64,000 nucleotides of DNA from Comamonadaceae bacterium (GCA_009996515.1 JAACZV010000021.1:38342-102341); one strand, 5' to 3'. Shown: positions 9,576 to 17,527, counted from the first letter of the stretch. Notes: a model not told the origin generated them from the letters alone. Made by a program: numbers and translations.

Positions 9576-9651
9576 GCAGGGACCGAGCGGAGTCCCTGCG
9601 GACTCCGCGACGCCCTGCGAAGGACTCGCGCCCTGCAGGGCGCGAGTCATG
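9572..9651 (+). repeat. Family I two-hairpin repeat, copy A
   Basis: Order: conserved 15-mer CTGAGCAGGGACCGA (9572-9586, containing the purH TGA); hairpin 1 with stem GCGGAGTCC and loop CTGC (9587-9608); conserved 16-mer GACGCCCTGCGAAGGA (9609-9624); a 26-bp perfect palindrome (9623-9648); then CATGA. Copy B at 48824-48900 has the identical 15-mer and 16-mer and the same CTGC loop, but entirely different, still perfectly paired stems. That pattern indicates selection on structure. Confidence 0.85.
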
Positions 9652-9657
9652 ATGCAA

Positions 9658-9865
9658 GCCCCTCGCCCGGTCTGGCCTGCTGAACGCGGCCAGCCCAGTC
9701 GGTCCCCGAGGGGACGGCGATGCTTGCGGCATTGAGCCGCAAGCACATCGCCCGAGGCGGGCCGGCTTGGGAACTGGCGTCGGACACAGGCAGTCCCTGC
9801 GGACTGCTTGTGCCTATGGAAGGCCATGGGCCTCTGGCCCATGGCAGGCCCGGCGCTCGGCCCGC
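9658..9865 (+). repeat. Family II structured repeat, copy 1 (with inserted hairpins)
   Basis: It begins GCCCCTCG (9658-9665), which can pair with CGAGGGG near 9708. The core hairpin runs 9716-9752: outer stem GGCGATG/CATCGCC, inner stem CTTGCGGC/GCCGCAAG, loop ATTGA and a 2-nt CA bulge. After GGGCCGGCTTGGGA the copy is interrupted by two more hairpins: GCAGTCC-CTGC-GGACTGC around 9790, and GCCATGGGCC/GGCCCATGGC around 9822-9845. It then resumes with CGGCGCTCGGCCCG. Confidence 0.75.
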
Positions 9866-9892
9866 AATGGGCTGAGACCCCTGTCACTTGCG

Positions 9893-9971
9893 GGACTAGA
9901 CGCAGCCCTCTAGTCCAGGGCCTCACCCGTTGGTGAGGTCGGCGCTTGCGGTTAGCCTCGAAGAATTCGAG
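9893..9971 (+). other. Three further hairpins leading to the aldehyde dehydrogenase gene
   Basis: Perfect stems are GGACTAGA/TCTAGTCC (9893-9916), CCTCACC-CGTT-GGTGAGG (9921-9938) and CTCGAA-GAA-TTCGAG (9957-9971). With the two repeats before them, the whole 416-bp gap after purH is a near-continuous hairpin array with no coding frame I trust. Confidence 0.7.
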
Positions 9972-9991
9972 CAAGAACCGGAGAGCAGGCC

Positions 9992-11401
9992 ATGGACATC
10001 GCACTGCAGGAGCGCCTGCATCTGGCGCTGACGGCGCAGCGCCGCGCCTTCGAGGCCGAGCGCATGCCCAGCTACGAGGTGCGTCGCGACCGGCTGGAGC
10101 GGCTGCTGGCGATGACGCGCCGGCATGGCGAGGCGCTCGCGGCGGCGATGGCGCAGGACTTCGGCCACCGCGCCCGGCAGGAGTCGCTGCTGGCCGACAT
10201 CTTCACCGTCGAGTCCGGCGCCCGCCATGCGCTGAAATCTCTGCGCCGCTGGATGAAGCCGCGCCGCGTCGCGACGCCGCTGCATTTCCTGCCCGGCCGT
10301 AATGTGCTGATGCGCCAGCCGCTGGGCGTGGTGGGCGTCGTCTCGCCCTGGAACTACCCCTATTACCTGGCCATGGAACCGGCCGTCGCGGCGCTGGCCG
10401 CCGGCAACCGCGTGCTGATCAAGCCGTCCGAGCTGACGCCGGCCACCAGCGAGCTGATGGCGCGCCTGGTGGCCGAGCATTTCCGGCCCGAGGAGATGCA
10501 GGTCATCACCGGCGATGCCGAGGTCGGCAAGGCCTTCACGCAGCTGCCCTTCGACCACTTGTTCTTCACCGGCTCCACGGCCGTGGGCCGCCATGTGGCC
10601 CAGGCCGCGGCGAAGAACCTGACGCCGGTCACGCTGGAGCTGGGCGGCAAGTCGCCCGCCATCGTGGACCGCAGCTGCGATCTCGGCCTGACCGCCTCGC
10701 GGCTGGCCTTCGGCAAGCTCTTCAACGCCGGCCAGACCTGCGTCGCGCCGGACTATCTGCTGGTGCCGCGCGAGCTGGTGGAGCCGCTGAGCCAGCGGCT
10801 GCTGGCCGAGATGCGCCGCATGTATCCGCGCATCGCCGGCAATGCCGACTACACCAGCATCGCCACGCCCCGCCACCATGCGCGGCTGCAGGCCTTGCTC
10901 GACGATGCGGCCGGGCGCGGCGCCCGCGTGCTGCGCACGCACGACGAGCAGCCCGAGGACCGCCGCCTGGTGCCGGCCCTGCTGCTGGACGTGCCACCCG
11001 AGGCGACCGTGATGCAGGAGGAGATCTTCGGCCCGCTGCTGCCCATCGTCGGCTACGACCGCGTCGACGAGGCGCTGGCCCATGTCAACCGCGGCGAGCG
11101 GCCGCTGGCGCTGTACTGGTTCGGCAGCGACACCGATGCGCGCGACCGCGTCATGCGCGAGACCCATGCCGGCGGCGTGACCATCAACGACTGCCTGTGG
11201 CATCTGGGCCAGGAGGAGCAGCCCTTCGGCGGCGTGGGCGCCAGCGGCATGGGGGCCTACCACGGCGAATGGGGCTTCCGCACCTTCAGCAAGGAGAAGC
11301 CGCTGTTCATCCAGTCGCGCTTCGCCGGCACCCGGCTGTTCCAGCCGCCCTATGGCGCGACCTTCGAGAAGCTGCTGGCGCTGCTGCAGCGCCTGGCCTG
11401 A
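9992..11401 (+). CDS. Aldehyde dehydrogenase, coniferyl-aldehyde-dehydrogenase-like
   Basis: Predicted 469-aa NAD(P)-dependent aldehyde dehydrogenase. It shows SPWNYPYYLAMEPAVAALAAG, the general base Glu216 in LELGGKSP and the catalytic nucleophile Cys250 in NAGQTCVAPDY. The IKPSELTPATS stretch and the GQTCVAPDYLLV ending resemble coniferyl aldehyde dehydrogenases (class 3-like ALDHs that oxidise lignin-derived or other bulky aldehydes); the true substrate is unknown. The ATG of a GMC oxidoreductase follows its TGA after 2 bp, so alcohol-to-aldehyde-to-acid oxidation by the pair is a reasonable inference. Its 5' leader is a hairpin array. Confidence 0.88.
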   Translation: MDIALQERLHLALTAQRRAFEAERMPSYEVRRDRLERLLAMTRRHGEALAAAMAQDFGHRARQESLLADIFTVESGARHALKSLRRWMKPRRVATPLHFLPGRNVLMRQPLGVVGVVSPWNYPYYLAMEPAVAALAAGNRVLIKPSELTPATSELMARLVAEHFRPEEMQVITGDAEVGKAFTQLPFDHLFFTGSTAVGRHVAQAAAKNLTPVTLELGGKSPAIVDRSCDLGLTASRLAFGKLFNAGQTCVAPDYLLVPRELVEPLSQRLLAEMRRMYPRIAGNADYTSIATPRHHARLQALLDDAAGRGARVLRTHDEQPEDRRLVPALLLDVPPEATVMQEEIFGPLLPIVGYDRVDEALAHVNRGERPLALYWFGSDTDARDRVMRETHAGGVTINDCLWHLGQEEQPFGGVGASGMGAYHGEWGFRTFSKEKPLFIQSRFAGTRLFQPPYGATFEKLLALLQRLA

Positions 11402-11403
11402 GC

Positions 11404-13041
11404 ATGAGCGACAGCCTGCAATTCGACGAGACCCATGACGTCATCGTCATCGGCGGCGGTTCCTCGGGCTCGGCGCTGGCCGGCCGGCTCAGCGAAGACC
11501 CCGACACCCAGGTACTGCTGCTGGAGGCCGGCGCCGACGTGAACAACTGGCTGGGCACGGTGCCCACGGCCGCCGTGCTGATGGTGCCCAGCAAGCTGCA
11601 CAACTACGCCTTCGAGACCGTGCCCCAGCCGGGGCTGGACGGCCGCCGCGGCTATGTGCCGCGCGGCAAGATGCTGGGCGGCTCGTCCGGCATCAACGCC
11701 ATGGTCTACACCCGCGGCCAGCGCGAGGACTACGACCACTGGGCCGCCCTGGGCAACCCCGGCTGGGGCTGGAGCGACGTGCTGCCGTTCTTCGTGAAGA
11801 GCGAGGCCAACGACACGTTCGGCGCGCCGCTGCACGGCAGGGCGGGCCCGCTCAAGGTCAGCCAGCTGCGCACCGACAACCCGCTGCACCAGGCCTGGCT
11901 GGCCGCCGGGCGCGAGGCCGGCCATGCGATCAATGCCGACTTCAACGGTGACTCGCAGGAGGGCATAGGCATCTACCAGGTCACGCAGGATCGCGGCGAG
12001 CGCTGCAGCGCCGCGCGCGCCTATCTGCGCCCGCACCTGGGCCGGCCCAATCTGCGCGTGATGGTGCAGGCCCAGGCGCAGCGCCTGCTGTTCGATGGCC
12101 GCCGCGCTGTGGGCGTGGAGGTCAGAGTGGGCGGCCGGCTGCGCCGGCTGCGGGCGCGCCGCGAGGTGGTGCTGTCGGCGGGCGCCATCCAGTCGCCACA
12201 GCTGCTGATGCTGTCCGGCGTGGGCGATGCGGCCCAGCTGCAGGCGCTGGGCATCCCCGTGCTGCACCATCTGCCGGGCGTGGGCGCCAACCTGCAAGAC
12301 CACCCCGACTTCGTGTTCGGCCTGCAGACCCGCAGCCTGCACAGCTTCGGCCTGTCGCTGCGCGGCGGGCTGGCCTTCTGGCAGGCCGTGCGCCGCTACC
12401 GCGCCGAGCGTCGCGGCATGCTGACCAGCAACTTCGCCGAGGGCGGCGGCTTCCTGCGCTCCAGCGCCGCGCAGCCGCGGCCCGACGTGCAACTGCACTT
12501 CGTCGTCGCCGGCGTGGAAGACCATGCCCGCAAGCTGCGCTGGGGCCATGGGCTGTCCTGCCATGTCTGCCTGCTGCGGCCGCGCAGCCGCGGCAGCGTG
12601 CGGCTGGGCGGCCGCGACGCCGGTGCCGCGCCGCTGATCGATCCGGCCTTCCTCCAGCATCCGGACGACCTGGCGCAGATGGTGGACGGCTTCAAGCTCA
12701 CGCGGGCGCTGCTGCACCAGCCGGCGCTGCGCGCGCACTGGCAGCGCGAGCTGTGGAGCACCGAGACGCAATCGGACGCCGACATCGAGGCCTTGCTGCG
12801 CCGGCGCGTGGACACCATCTACCACCCGGTGGGCACGTGCAAGATGGGCCGCGACGCTATGGCCGTCGTCGACGCCGAGCTGCGCGTGCATGGACTGCAG
12901 GGTCTGCGCGTGGTGGACGCCTCCATCATGCCCACCCTCGTCAGCGGCAACACCAATGCGCCGGCCATCATGATCGGCGAGAAGGCGGCGCAGCTGATGC
13001 GGGCCGCCGCCCGGCAGCCCGCGGTGGCAGGCCCGGCCTGA
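11404..13041 (+). CDS. GMC-family FAD-dependent oxidoreductase (choline/alcohol dehydrogenase-like)
   Basis: Predicted 545-aa flavoprotein. The N-terminal FAD-binding motif is VIVIGGGSSGSALAGRLS. The GMC signature region GKMLGGSSGINAMVYTRG follows, then SAGAIQSPQLLMLSG, and the C-terminal active site has His474 in YHPVGTCKMG plus the NTNAPAIMIGEKAA stretch. These are typical of choline-dehydrogenase-like alcohol dehydrogenases using a quinone or other acceptor rather than NAD. Translation is probably coupled to the upstream aldehyde dehydrogenase (2-bp gap). The substrate is undetermined. Confidence 0.9.
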   Translation: MSDSLQFDETHDVIVIGGGSSGSALAGRLSEDPDTQVLLLEAGADVNNWLGTVPTAAVLMVPSKLHNYAFETVPQPGLDGRRGYVPRGKMLGGSSGINAMVYTRGQREDYDHWAALGNPGWGWSDVLPFFVKSEANDTFGAPLHGRAGPLKVSQLRTDNPLHQAWLAAGREAGHAINADFNGDSQEGIGIYQVTQDRGERCSAARAYLRPHLGRPNLRVMVQAQAQRLLFDGRRAVGVEVRVGGRLRRLRARREVVLSAGAIQSPQLLMLSGVGDAAQLQALGIPVLHHLPGVGANLQDHPDFVFGLQTRSLHSFGLSLRGGLAFWQAVRRYRAERRGMLTSNFAEGGGFLRSSAAQPRPDVQLHFVVAGVEDHARKLRWGHGLSCHVCLLRPRSRGSVRLGGRDAGAAPLIDPAFLQHPDDLAQMVDGFKLTRALLHQPALRAHWQRELWSTETQSDADIEALLRRRVDTIYHPVGTCKMGRDAMAVVDAELRVHGLQGLRVVDASIMPTLVSGNTNAPAIMIGEKAAQLMRAAARQPAVAGPA

Positions 13042-13181
13042 GGCCTGCGGGGCTCTGTCCACCCCCCTCGGATGAGCGGGTGGCCGGCGTGGTGCCGGCC
13101 GCCGCGGTGGGAAGTCTGCACGCGCCAGGCCCCCCTTCTTGAAGCCAGACGGCTTGCCGCCAGATCCGGGTTGCAAACTGT

Positions 13182-13214
13182 CATCAGCGCGCCCCGTGCC
13201 GGGCGCGGCTGATG
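13182..13214 (+). other. Strong hairpin in the 13042-13234 gap
   Basis: CATCAGC plus GCGCCC pairs with GGGCGC plus GCTGATG around a CGTGCC loop, with one bulged G: 13 base pairs. A smaller AAGCC-AGAC-GGCTT hairpin lies near 13140. There is no T run, so this is not a classical terminator. It would lie in the 5' leader of the TPR gene. Confidence 0.5.
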
Positions 13215-13234
13215 CTGCTTGGCTGGAGATTGTC

Positions 13235-14068
13235 ATGAAGATTCCCCGAGTCCTGTTGCCCTGCCTGGCCTTGCTGGGCTTGCTGTGGCTGGGCGTGGCC
13301 CAGGCCCTGCCCACGGTCGACGAGGTGCAGGCCGCCACGCGGCGCGGCGACTACGCCGGCGCCGAGACGCTGATGCGCGAGGTCGTCGCGGCCCGGCCGG
13401 ACAGCGCCCGCGCCCACTATGTGCTGGCCGAGATCCTGGCGCACCAGCGCAAGTTCGACGAGGCTGCCGGGCAGGCGCGGCGCGCCCGCGCGCTGGACCC
13501 GGCCATCAAGTTCACCGAGCCCGCGCGCTTCGACGACTTCGAGCGGCTGCTGCAACGCGAGCAGGCCGCGGCCAAGTCAGCGGCCGCCAGCACCGCGGCG
13601 CCGTTGCGCCCGGCACCGGTGGCGCAGGCCAAGGGGGGCGGCGTGCCGACCTGGCTGCTGCTGGGCGGCGCCATTGTGTTCGTGGGGCTGGCGGCGGGCT
13701 GGATGCGCCGCCGCGCGGCCGAGCCGGCGGCGCCCCTGCCGGCGGGCGGCGTCGGCGCCGTGCCGGGCCTGGGCCCGCAAGCCTATGGTGCGGGCGTGCC
13801 GCCCGTGACGGGTGGCGGTTCCGGGCTGCTGGGCGTGGGCCTGGCCGCGGCCGGTGGCGTCGCTGCCGGCATGCTGGCCGAGAAGCTGCTGCACGAAGGC
13901 CATGACGCGCCCACGCCGCGCGAGCATGACGCGACGGGCGGCGGCCTCATTCCCGGCAGCTTCGATGCGGACAGTGCGGCCGACGAGCTGGCGCGGCGCG
14001 ATGTCGAGTTCGGCAGCGGCGACGGCTGGGGCGGCAGGGACACGGGGCTGGGCGGCGAAGACTGGTGA
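13235..14068 (+). CDS. TPR-containing membrane protein with Gly/acid-rich tail
   Basis: A 277-aa protein with an N-terminal signal peptide (LGLLWLGVAQALP), a tetratricopeptide-type helical region (about residues 27-95; GDYAGAETLMREVVAARPDS, AHYVLAEILAHQ) and a Pro/Ala linker. A transmembrane segment follows (about 147-165, WLLLGGAIVFVGLAAGW) with RRR after it, then a Gly-rich hydrophobic stretch, and a C-terminal tail ending GRDTGLGGEDW. TPR modules bind partner proteins, so a scaffold role at the envelope is likely. The partner is unknown. It precedes the plsC operon by 29 bp. Confidence 0.75.
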   Translation: MKIPRVLLPCLALLGLLWLGVAQALPTVDEVQAATRRGDYAGAETLMREVVAARPDSARAHYVLAEILAHQRKFDEAAGQARRARALDPAIKFTEPARFDDFERLLQREQAAAKSAAASTAAPLRPAPVAQAKGGGVPTWLLLGGAIVFVGLAAGWMRRRAAEPAAPLPAGGVGAVPGLGPQAYGAGVPPVTGGGSGLLGVGLAAAGGVAAGMLAEKLLHEGHDAPTPREHDATGGGLIPGSFDADSAADELARRDVEFGSGDGWGGRDTGLGGEDW

Positions 14069-14083
14069 GCGGCAGCCGGCCGC

Positions 14084-14089
14084 GATAAT
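14084..14089 (+). promoter_or_regulatory. -10 element giving a probable leaderless plsC mRNA
   Basis: GATAAT ends 8 nt before the plsC ATG, so the expected start of transcription is at or next to the A of the start codon. No Shine-Dalgarno sequence is present. Confidence 0.5.
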
Positions 14090-14097
14090 CCCGGCCC

Positions 14098-14748
14098 ATG
14101 ACGCTTGCCGCCCTCACCGGCCAGTTGCTCGCCTTCGTCGCCCGGCTCATCACGGGCGCGCAAGGCCACTGGAAGGGCTGCCCGCCAAAAGCCGAGCAGC
14201 GCATCTACATCGCCAACCACCAGAGCCATTTCGACCTGGTCCTGATCTGGGCCGCCTTCCCGCATGAGCTGCGCGCCTCGACGCGCGCCATCGCCGCGCG
14301 CGACTACTGGACCAAGAGCGCCTTCAGGCGCTGGCTGACCACCGAGGTCTTCAACGCCATCTACGTCAGCCGCACCCGCGCCAACCCCGACGAGGATCCG
14401 CTGGAGCCGCTGGTGGAGGCGCTGGCCAAGGGCGACTCGCTGGTCATCTTTCCCGAGGGCACGCGCTCCAGCAAGGGCAATCCGCAGCCCTTCAAGTCCG
14501 GCATCTACCACCTGGCCCAGCAGTTCCCGCATGTGCCGCTGATCCCGACCTGGATAGACAACGTGCAGCGCGTCATGCCCAAGGGCGAGGTCGTGCCGGT
14601 GCCCATCCTGTGCACGGTCACCTTCGGTGCGCCCATCCAGCTGCGCGAGGGCGAGAGCAAGGCCGACTTCCTGTGCCGCGCCCGCGAGGCCGTCATGGAG
14701 CAGCGGCCCGATCCGGCCGCGGTGGGCCATGTGGCGGAGGCCGACTGA
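14098..14748 (+). CDS. plsC: 1-acyl-sn-glycerol-3-phosphate acyltransferase
   Basis: Predicted 216-aa membrane-associated acyltransferase that converts lysophosphatidic acid to phosphatidic acid. The family motifs are clear: NHQSHFD with catalytic His41-x4-Asp, and FPEGTRS (from Phe118) that binds the glycerol phosphate. A further [10 protein letters not shown] segment corresponds to the usual block IV region. The next gene, a cdsA homologue, starts inside the stop (TGATG), so the product passes directly to the next enzyme of the CDP-diacylglycerol pathway. Other species carry additional plsC copies, so this may not be the only one. Confidence 0.9.
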   Translation: MTLAALTGQLLAFVARLITGAQGHWKGCPPKAEQRIYIANHQSHFDLVLIWAAFPHELRASTRAIAARDYWTKSAFRRWLTTEVFNAIYVSRTRANPDEDPLEPLVEALAKGDSLVIFPEGTRSSKGNPQPFKSGIYHLAQQFPHVPLIPTWIDNVQRVMPKGEVVPVPILCTVTFGAPIQLREGESKADFLCRAREAVMEQRPDPAAVGHVAEAD

Positions 14749-15752
14749 TGGCGGCCTGGCTCAAGCAACTGAACTCCAGCGAGCAGGTGGCGCTGCTCTT
14801 CGTCGTGCTGTTCGGCCTGTTGCTGCTGCTGACGGTGGGGCTGTTCCTGAACTCGCTGCGCGCGCGCGACGGCGAGGACGAACAGGCCGCGTCCCGGCTC
14901 AGCTGGCAGCGCGTGCGCCGCGACCTGCGCGCCGCCTGGGTGGGCGGCTGCATGTTCTGGGTGGCCTGGATCTCCGGGCCGCTGGGCGCGACGCTGCTGT
15001 TCGCGCTGTTCTCCTTCCTGGCGCTGCGCGAGTTCATCACGCTGGTGCACACCCAGCGCAGCGACCACCGCACCCTCATCGTCGCCTTCTTCGTGCTGCT
15101 GCCGGTGCAGTACATGATCTGCGGCACGCGCTTCTTCGACCTGTTCACGGTCTTCCTGCCGGTCTATGGCTTCCTGGTGCTGCCCATCGTCAGCGCGCTG
15201 GCCGACGACCCGCAGCGCTTCCTGGAGCGCAACGCCAAGATCCAGTGGGGCGTGATGGTCTGCGTCTACGGGCTGTCGCATGCGCCGGCCCTGCTGCTGC
15301 TGGAGTTCCCGGGCTACACGGGGCGGGGCGCCTTCCTGCTGTTCTTCCTCGTCATGGTGGTCGCGGCGGCGCAGATCGCGCAGGAGATCGCGCGCCGCCT
15401 GCTGCGCCGCCGGCCGGTGGCGCGGCGCATCAGCCGCAGTTTCTCGATGCGGGCCTGGTGGGTGGGCACGCTGACCGGCGCCGCGGTGGGCGGCCTGCTG
15501 TTCTGGATCACGCCCTTCAAGGCCGGCCAGGCGCTGGCCATGGCCTTCGTGACGGCCGGCGCGGCCGGCTTCGGCGGCCTGGTCATGAAGGCGCTGAAGA
15601 AGGATGCCGGCGCGCGCTACTGGGGCAACCGCAGCTCCATCACCGGCGCCGTGGGCCTGCTGGACCGCATCGCCGTGCTGTGCTTTGCCGCGCCGGTGTT
15701 CTTCCATTCGGCGCGCTGGTATTTCCAGCTGCCGCTGGGGTATCACGGATGA
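14748..15752 (+). CDS. cdsA: Phosphatidate cytidylyltransferase (variant CdsA)
   Basis: Predicted 334-aa polytopic membrane protein of the CTP:phosphatidate cytidylyltransferase family, making CDP-diacylglycerol from phosphatidic acid and CTP. About eight hydrophobic segments are visible. The C-terminal region [13 protein letters not shown]...GLLDRIAVL aligns with the family signature, but the usual KR-x4-KD and the final D-R-x-D are altered (DRIA here). The SISPKKS-type loop is also replaced by [13 protein letters not shown]. This divergent form pairs with plsC in other proteobacteria, as I recall, so activity is plausible but unproven. Stop and ruvC start overlap as ATGA. Confidence 0.8.
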   Translation: MAAWLKQLNSSEQVALLFVVLFGLLLLLTVGLFLNSLRARDGEDEQAASRLSWQRVRRDLRAAWVGGCMFWVAWISGPLGATLLFALFSFLALREFITLVHTQRSDHRTLIVAFFVLLPVQYMICGTRFFDLFTVFLPVYGFLVLPIVSALADDPQRFLERNAKIQWGVMVCVYGLSHAPALLLLEFPGYTGRGAFLLFFLVMVVAAAQIAQEIARRLLRRRPVARRISRSFSMRAWWVGTLTGAAVGGLLFWITPFKAGQALAMAFVTAGAAGFGGLVMKALKKDAGARYWGNRSSITGAVGLLDRIAVLCFAAPVFFHSARWYFQLPLGYHG

Positions 15753-16297
15753 GGATTCTCGGCATCGACCCCGGCCTGCAGACCACCGGCTTCGGCGTCA
15801 TCGACGCCCAGGGGCCGCGCCTGGCCTATGTCGCCAGCGGCACCATCAAGACCAGCGGCGTCGCGCTGGGCGACCTGCCCGGGCGGCTGAAGATCCTGTA
15901 CGACGGCATCCGCGAGGTCGTCGCGCGCTATCAGCCGCAGTGTGCGGCGGTGGAGATCGTGTTCGTCAACGTGAACCCGCAGTCCACGCTGCTGCTGGGC
16001 CAGGCGCGCGGCGCGGCGCTGACCGCGCTGGTGTCGGCCGACCTGGCCGTCAGCGAGTACACCGCCGTGCAGATGAAGAAGGCCGTGGCCGGCCACGGCC
16101 AGGCCAAGAAGGAGCAGGTGCAGGCCATGGTGCAGCGGCTGCTGGAGCTGCCCGGCGTGCCCGGCAAAGACGCCGCCGACGCGCTGGGCCTGGCCATCAT
16201 GCACGCCCATGCGCGCACCAGCTTCGAGGCCATGAGCCGCAGCACGACGCTGCAGCGGCGCCAGCATGCGCAGTTCAAGGGCGGGCGGACGTATTGA
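15749..16297 (+). CDS. ruvC: Holliday junction resolvase RuvC
   Basis: RuvC cuts Holliday junctions in the RuvABC complex during recombinational repair. At 182 aa it is full length. All four acidic catalytic residues are visible: Asp7 (GIDPG), Glu69 (VEIVFVNVN), and Asp141 and Asp144 ([11 protein letters not shown]). A basic tail, [10 protein letters not shown], follows. It overlaps cdsA by 4 nt, so it is the last gene of a phospholipid operon. ruvA and ruvB are not in the window, unlike the common ruvCAB layout. A Family II repeat starts 1 bp after its stop. Confidence 0.96.
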   Translation: MRILGIDPGLQTTGFGVIDAQGPRLAYVASGTIKTSGVALGDLPGRLKILYDGIREVVARYQPQCAAVEIVFVNVNPQSTLLLGQARGAALTALVSADLAVSEYTAVQMKKAVAGHGQAKKEQVQAMVQRLLELPGVPGKDAADALGLAIMHAHARTSFEAMSRSTTLQRRQHAQFKGGRTY

Positions 16298-16298
16298 G

Positions 16299-16446
16299 GC
16301 CCCTCGCCCAGCCGCGCCGCGCTGAACGCGGGCGTGCCTGGTCGGTCCCCCGAGGGGACGGCGATGCTCGCGGCATCGAGCCGCGAGCACATCGCCAAAC
16401 GGGCCGGCTTGGGGCGGCCCGGCGCTCGGCCCGGGAACTCCGGGGG
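16299..16446 (+). repeat. Family II structured repeat, copy 2
   Basis: A complete copy: GCCCCTCG start, CGAGGGG partner near 16351, core hairpin 16360-16396 (GGCGATG/CATCGCC outer, CTCGCGGC/GCCGCGAG inner, loop ATCGA, bulge CA), then GGGCCGGCTT...CGGCCCGGCGCTCGGCCCG. It fills the gap between convergent ruvC and gdx. Confidence 0.85.
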
Positions 16447-16452
16447 GTGGTT

Positions 16453-16770
16453 TCAGGCGCTTGTGAGCTTCAGGCCCACGATGCCGGCCACGATCAGGCC
16501 TATGCAGACCAGCCGCGCGACCGTTGCGGGCTCTTGGAACAGCAGCATGCCCAGCACCACCGTGCCGACGGCACCTATGCCGGTCCAGACGGCGTAGGCC
16601 GTGCCCACCGGCAGCGTGCGCATCGCTGCGCCCAGCAGCGCGACGCTGATGACCATGGCCGCCACCGTGAGGGTGGTGGGCCAGGGGCGCGAGAAGCCCT
16701 CGGTGTATTTCAGGCCTATGGCCCAGCCCACTTCGAACAGACCTGCGATGACCAGCAGCAGCCATGCCAT
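16453..16770 (-). CDS. gdx: Guanidinium exporter of the SMR family (Gdx/SugE)
   Basis: A 105-aa small-multidrug-resistance protein with four transmembrane segments and the essential membrane glutamate Glu13 (GLFEVGWA). SugE-type members export guanidinium in exchange for protons and have been renamed Gdx. The assignment is strengthened by the guanidine-II riboswitch in its leader (16789-16848). GGGAG lies 6 nt before the ATG. Four-TM SMR proteins work as antiparallel dimers; only one SMR gene is present here, consistent with a homodimeric dual-topology pump. Confidence 0.93.
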   Translation of the reverse strand: MAWLLLVIAGLFEVGWAIGLKYTEGFSRPWPTTLTVAAMVISVALLGAAMRTLPVGTAYAVWTGIGAVGTVVLGMLLFQEPATVARLVCIGLIVAGIVGLKLTSA

Positions 16771-16788
16771 GTGAATCTCCCGGCGCGC

Positions 16789-16848
16789 GAGCGCTCAGCG
16801 CTCGGGTCGTCCCGAGAGGTGAAGTAAAGCCGCCAGGGCCGTCCCTGA
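16789..16848 (-). promoter_or_regulatory. Guanidine-II (mini-ykkC) riboswitch upstream of gdx
   Basis: In the gdx leader, two hairpins carry the diagnostic ACGR loops. The first is CAGGG-ACGG-CCCTG (16847 to 16834). After a 17-nt linker comes CTCGGG-ACGA-CCCGAG (16816 to 16801). These are the hallmark of the guanidine-II class, in which each loop binds one guanidinium. A GAGCGC-TGA-GCGCTC hairpin (16803 to 16789) shares the last three bases of the second aptamer stem, so the two compete. That offers a switch for exposing GGGAG before the ATG. Confidence 0.88.
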
Positions 16849-16885
16849 GGCTGGCCGGCGGTGCTTGTCCGCGCCGGTCAGCCGC

Positions 16886-16891
16886 AGTGTA
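16886..16891 (-). promoter_or_regulatory. -10 element for the gdx riboswitch transcript
   Basis: On the reverse strand TACACT lies about 39 nt before the first riboswitch hairpin, a sensible spacing for a transcript that includes the whole aptamer. The -35 box is unclear. Confidence 0.45.
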
Positions 16892-16963
16892 GGCAGGGGG
16901 CGCCGGGGCCGGGGCCAAGCCCGAGCGGGGTCTGGGTGGTTGCCACGCGACAGTGGCTCGCGG

Positions 16964-16986
16964 AAAAAAGCCCCGCCGCGGCGGGG
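16964..16986 (-). terminator. Rho-independent terminator after the PEP-CTERM gene
   Basis: On the reverse strand, the perfect palindrome CCCCGCCGCGGCGGGG runs into CTTTTTT. It ends the nuclease/PEP-CTERM transcript before the gdx promoter. Confidence 0.88.
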
Positions 16987-17007
16987 TCGGTGAGCAGGTC
17001 GTCGGGG

Positions 17008-17505
17008 TCAGACTTTGCGGCGACGGGCCAGCAGGCCGATGGCGCCCAGGCCGCCCAGCATCAGCGCCCAGGTCTGGGGCTCGGGCACGGCCGTGACGCT
17101 GTACATGCCGCTGCTGGCCGTCGGCACGGGGTTGCCCGCGAGCAGGGGCTGGTAGTACAGCACGGCGTCACTGGCGTCGAAGCTGCCGGACAGCATGGAG
17201 AGCTGGTGGTCGCTGCTGGTGAAGCTGTAGCTCAGGCCCAGGAACACGCCGTCCGCGTAGTCGGCGCTGGCCGAGGGGGTCAGCGTGTAGGTCTGGGAAT
17301 TGAAGACCAGCGTGAACGCGCTCAGCGCGATCTGCTCGAAGGCCGATCCGGTCACCGACGTGGGGTCGAAGCTGTAGCTGCCGGCGAAGGTCTGGCCCGA
17401 CAGCGGGCCGGCATCGATGGTGCCGGTGAAGTTGAAGGTGTCGGCGTGGGCCACCGCGGCGGCGAGCAGCGCGGCGGCGGTGATCAGGGAGGGACGGAAG
17501 TTCAT
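17008..17505 (-). CDS. PEP-CTERM sorting domain surface protein
   Basis: A 165-aa exported protein. It has a signal peptide (AAALLAAAVAHA), a beta-rich Ser/Thr/Tyr-rich body, and a classic C-terminal PEP-CTERM signal: VPEPQTW at about residue 140, then a hydrophobic segment LMLGGLGAIGLLA and a final RRRKV. Such proteins are processed by an exosortase (EpsH/XrtA) and linked to exopolysaccharide in Gram-negative biofilm formers. Its start is only 22 bp after the stop of the upstream nuclease gene and a terminator follows, so the two form one operon. No exosortase gene is in the window. Confidence 0.88.
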   Translation of the reverse strand: MNFRPSLITAAALLAAAVAHADTFNFTGTIDAGPLSGQTFAGSYSFDPTSVTGSAFEQIALSAFTLVFNSQTYTLTPSASADYADGVFLGLSYSFTSSDHQLSMLSGSFDASDAVLYYQPLLAGNPVPTASSGMYSVTAVPEPQTWALMLGGLGAIGLLARRRKV

Positions 17506-17527
17506 GGTGTTGTGGTCCTCGCGTGAA

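Noticed and set aside
16789..16891. Guanidine-I (ykkC) riboswitch
   Set aside because: The larger conserved ykkC core is absent; two short ACGR-loop hairpins fit guanidine-II instead.
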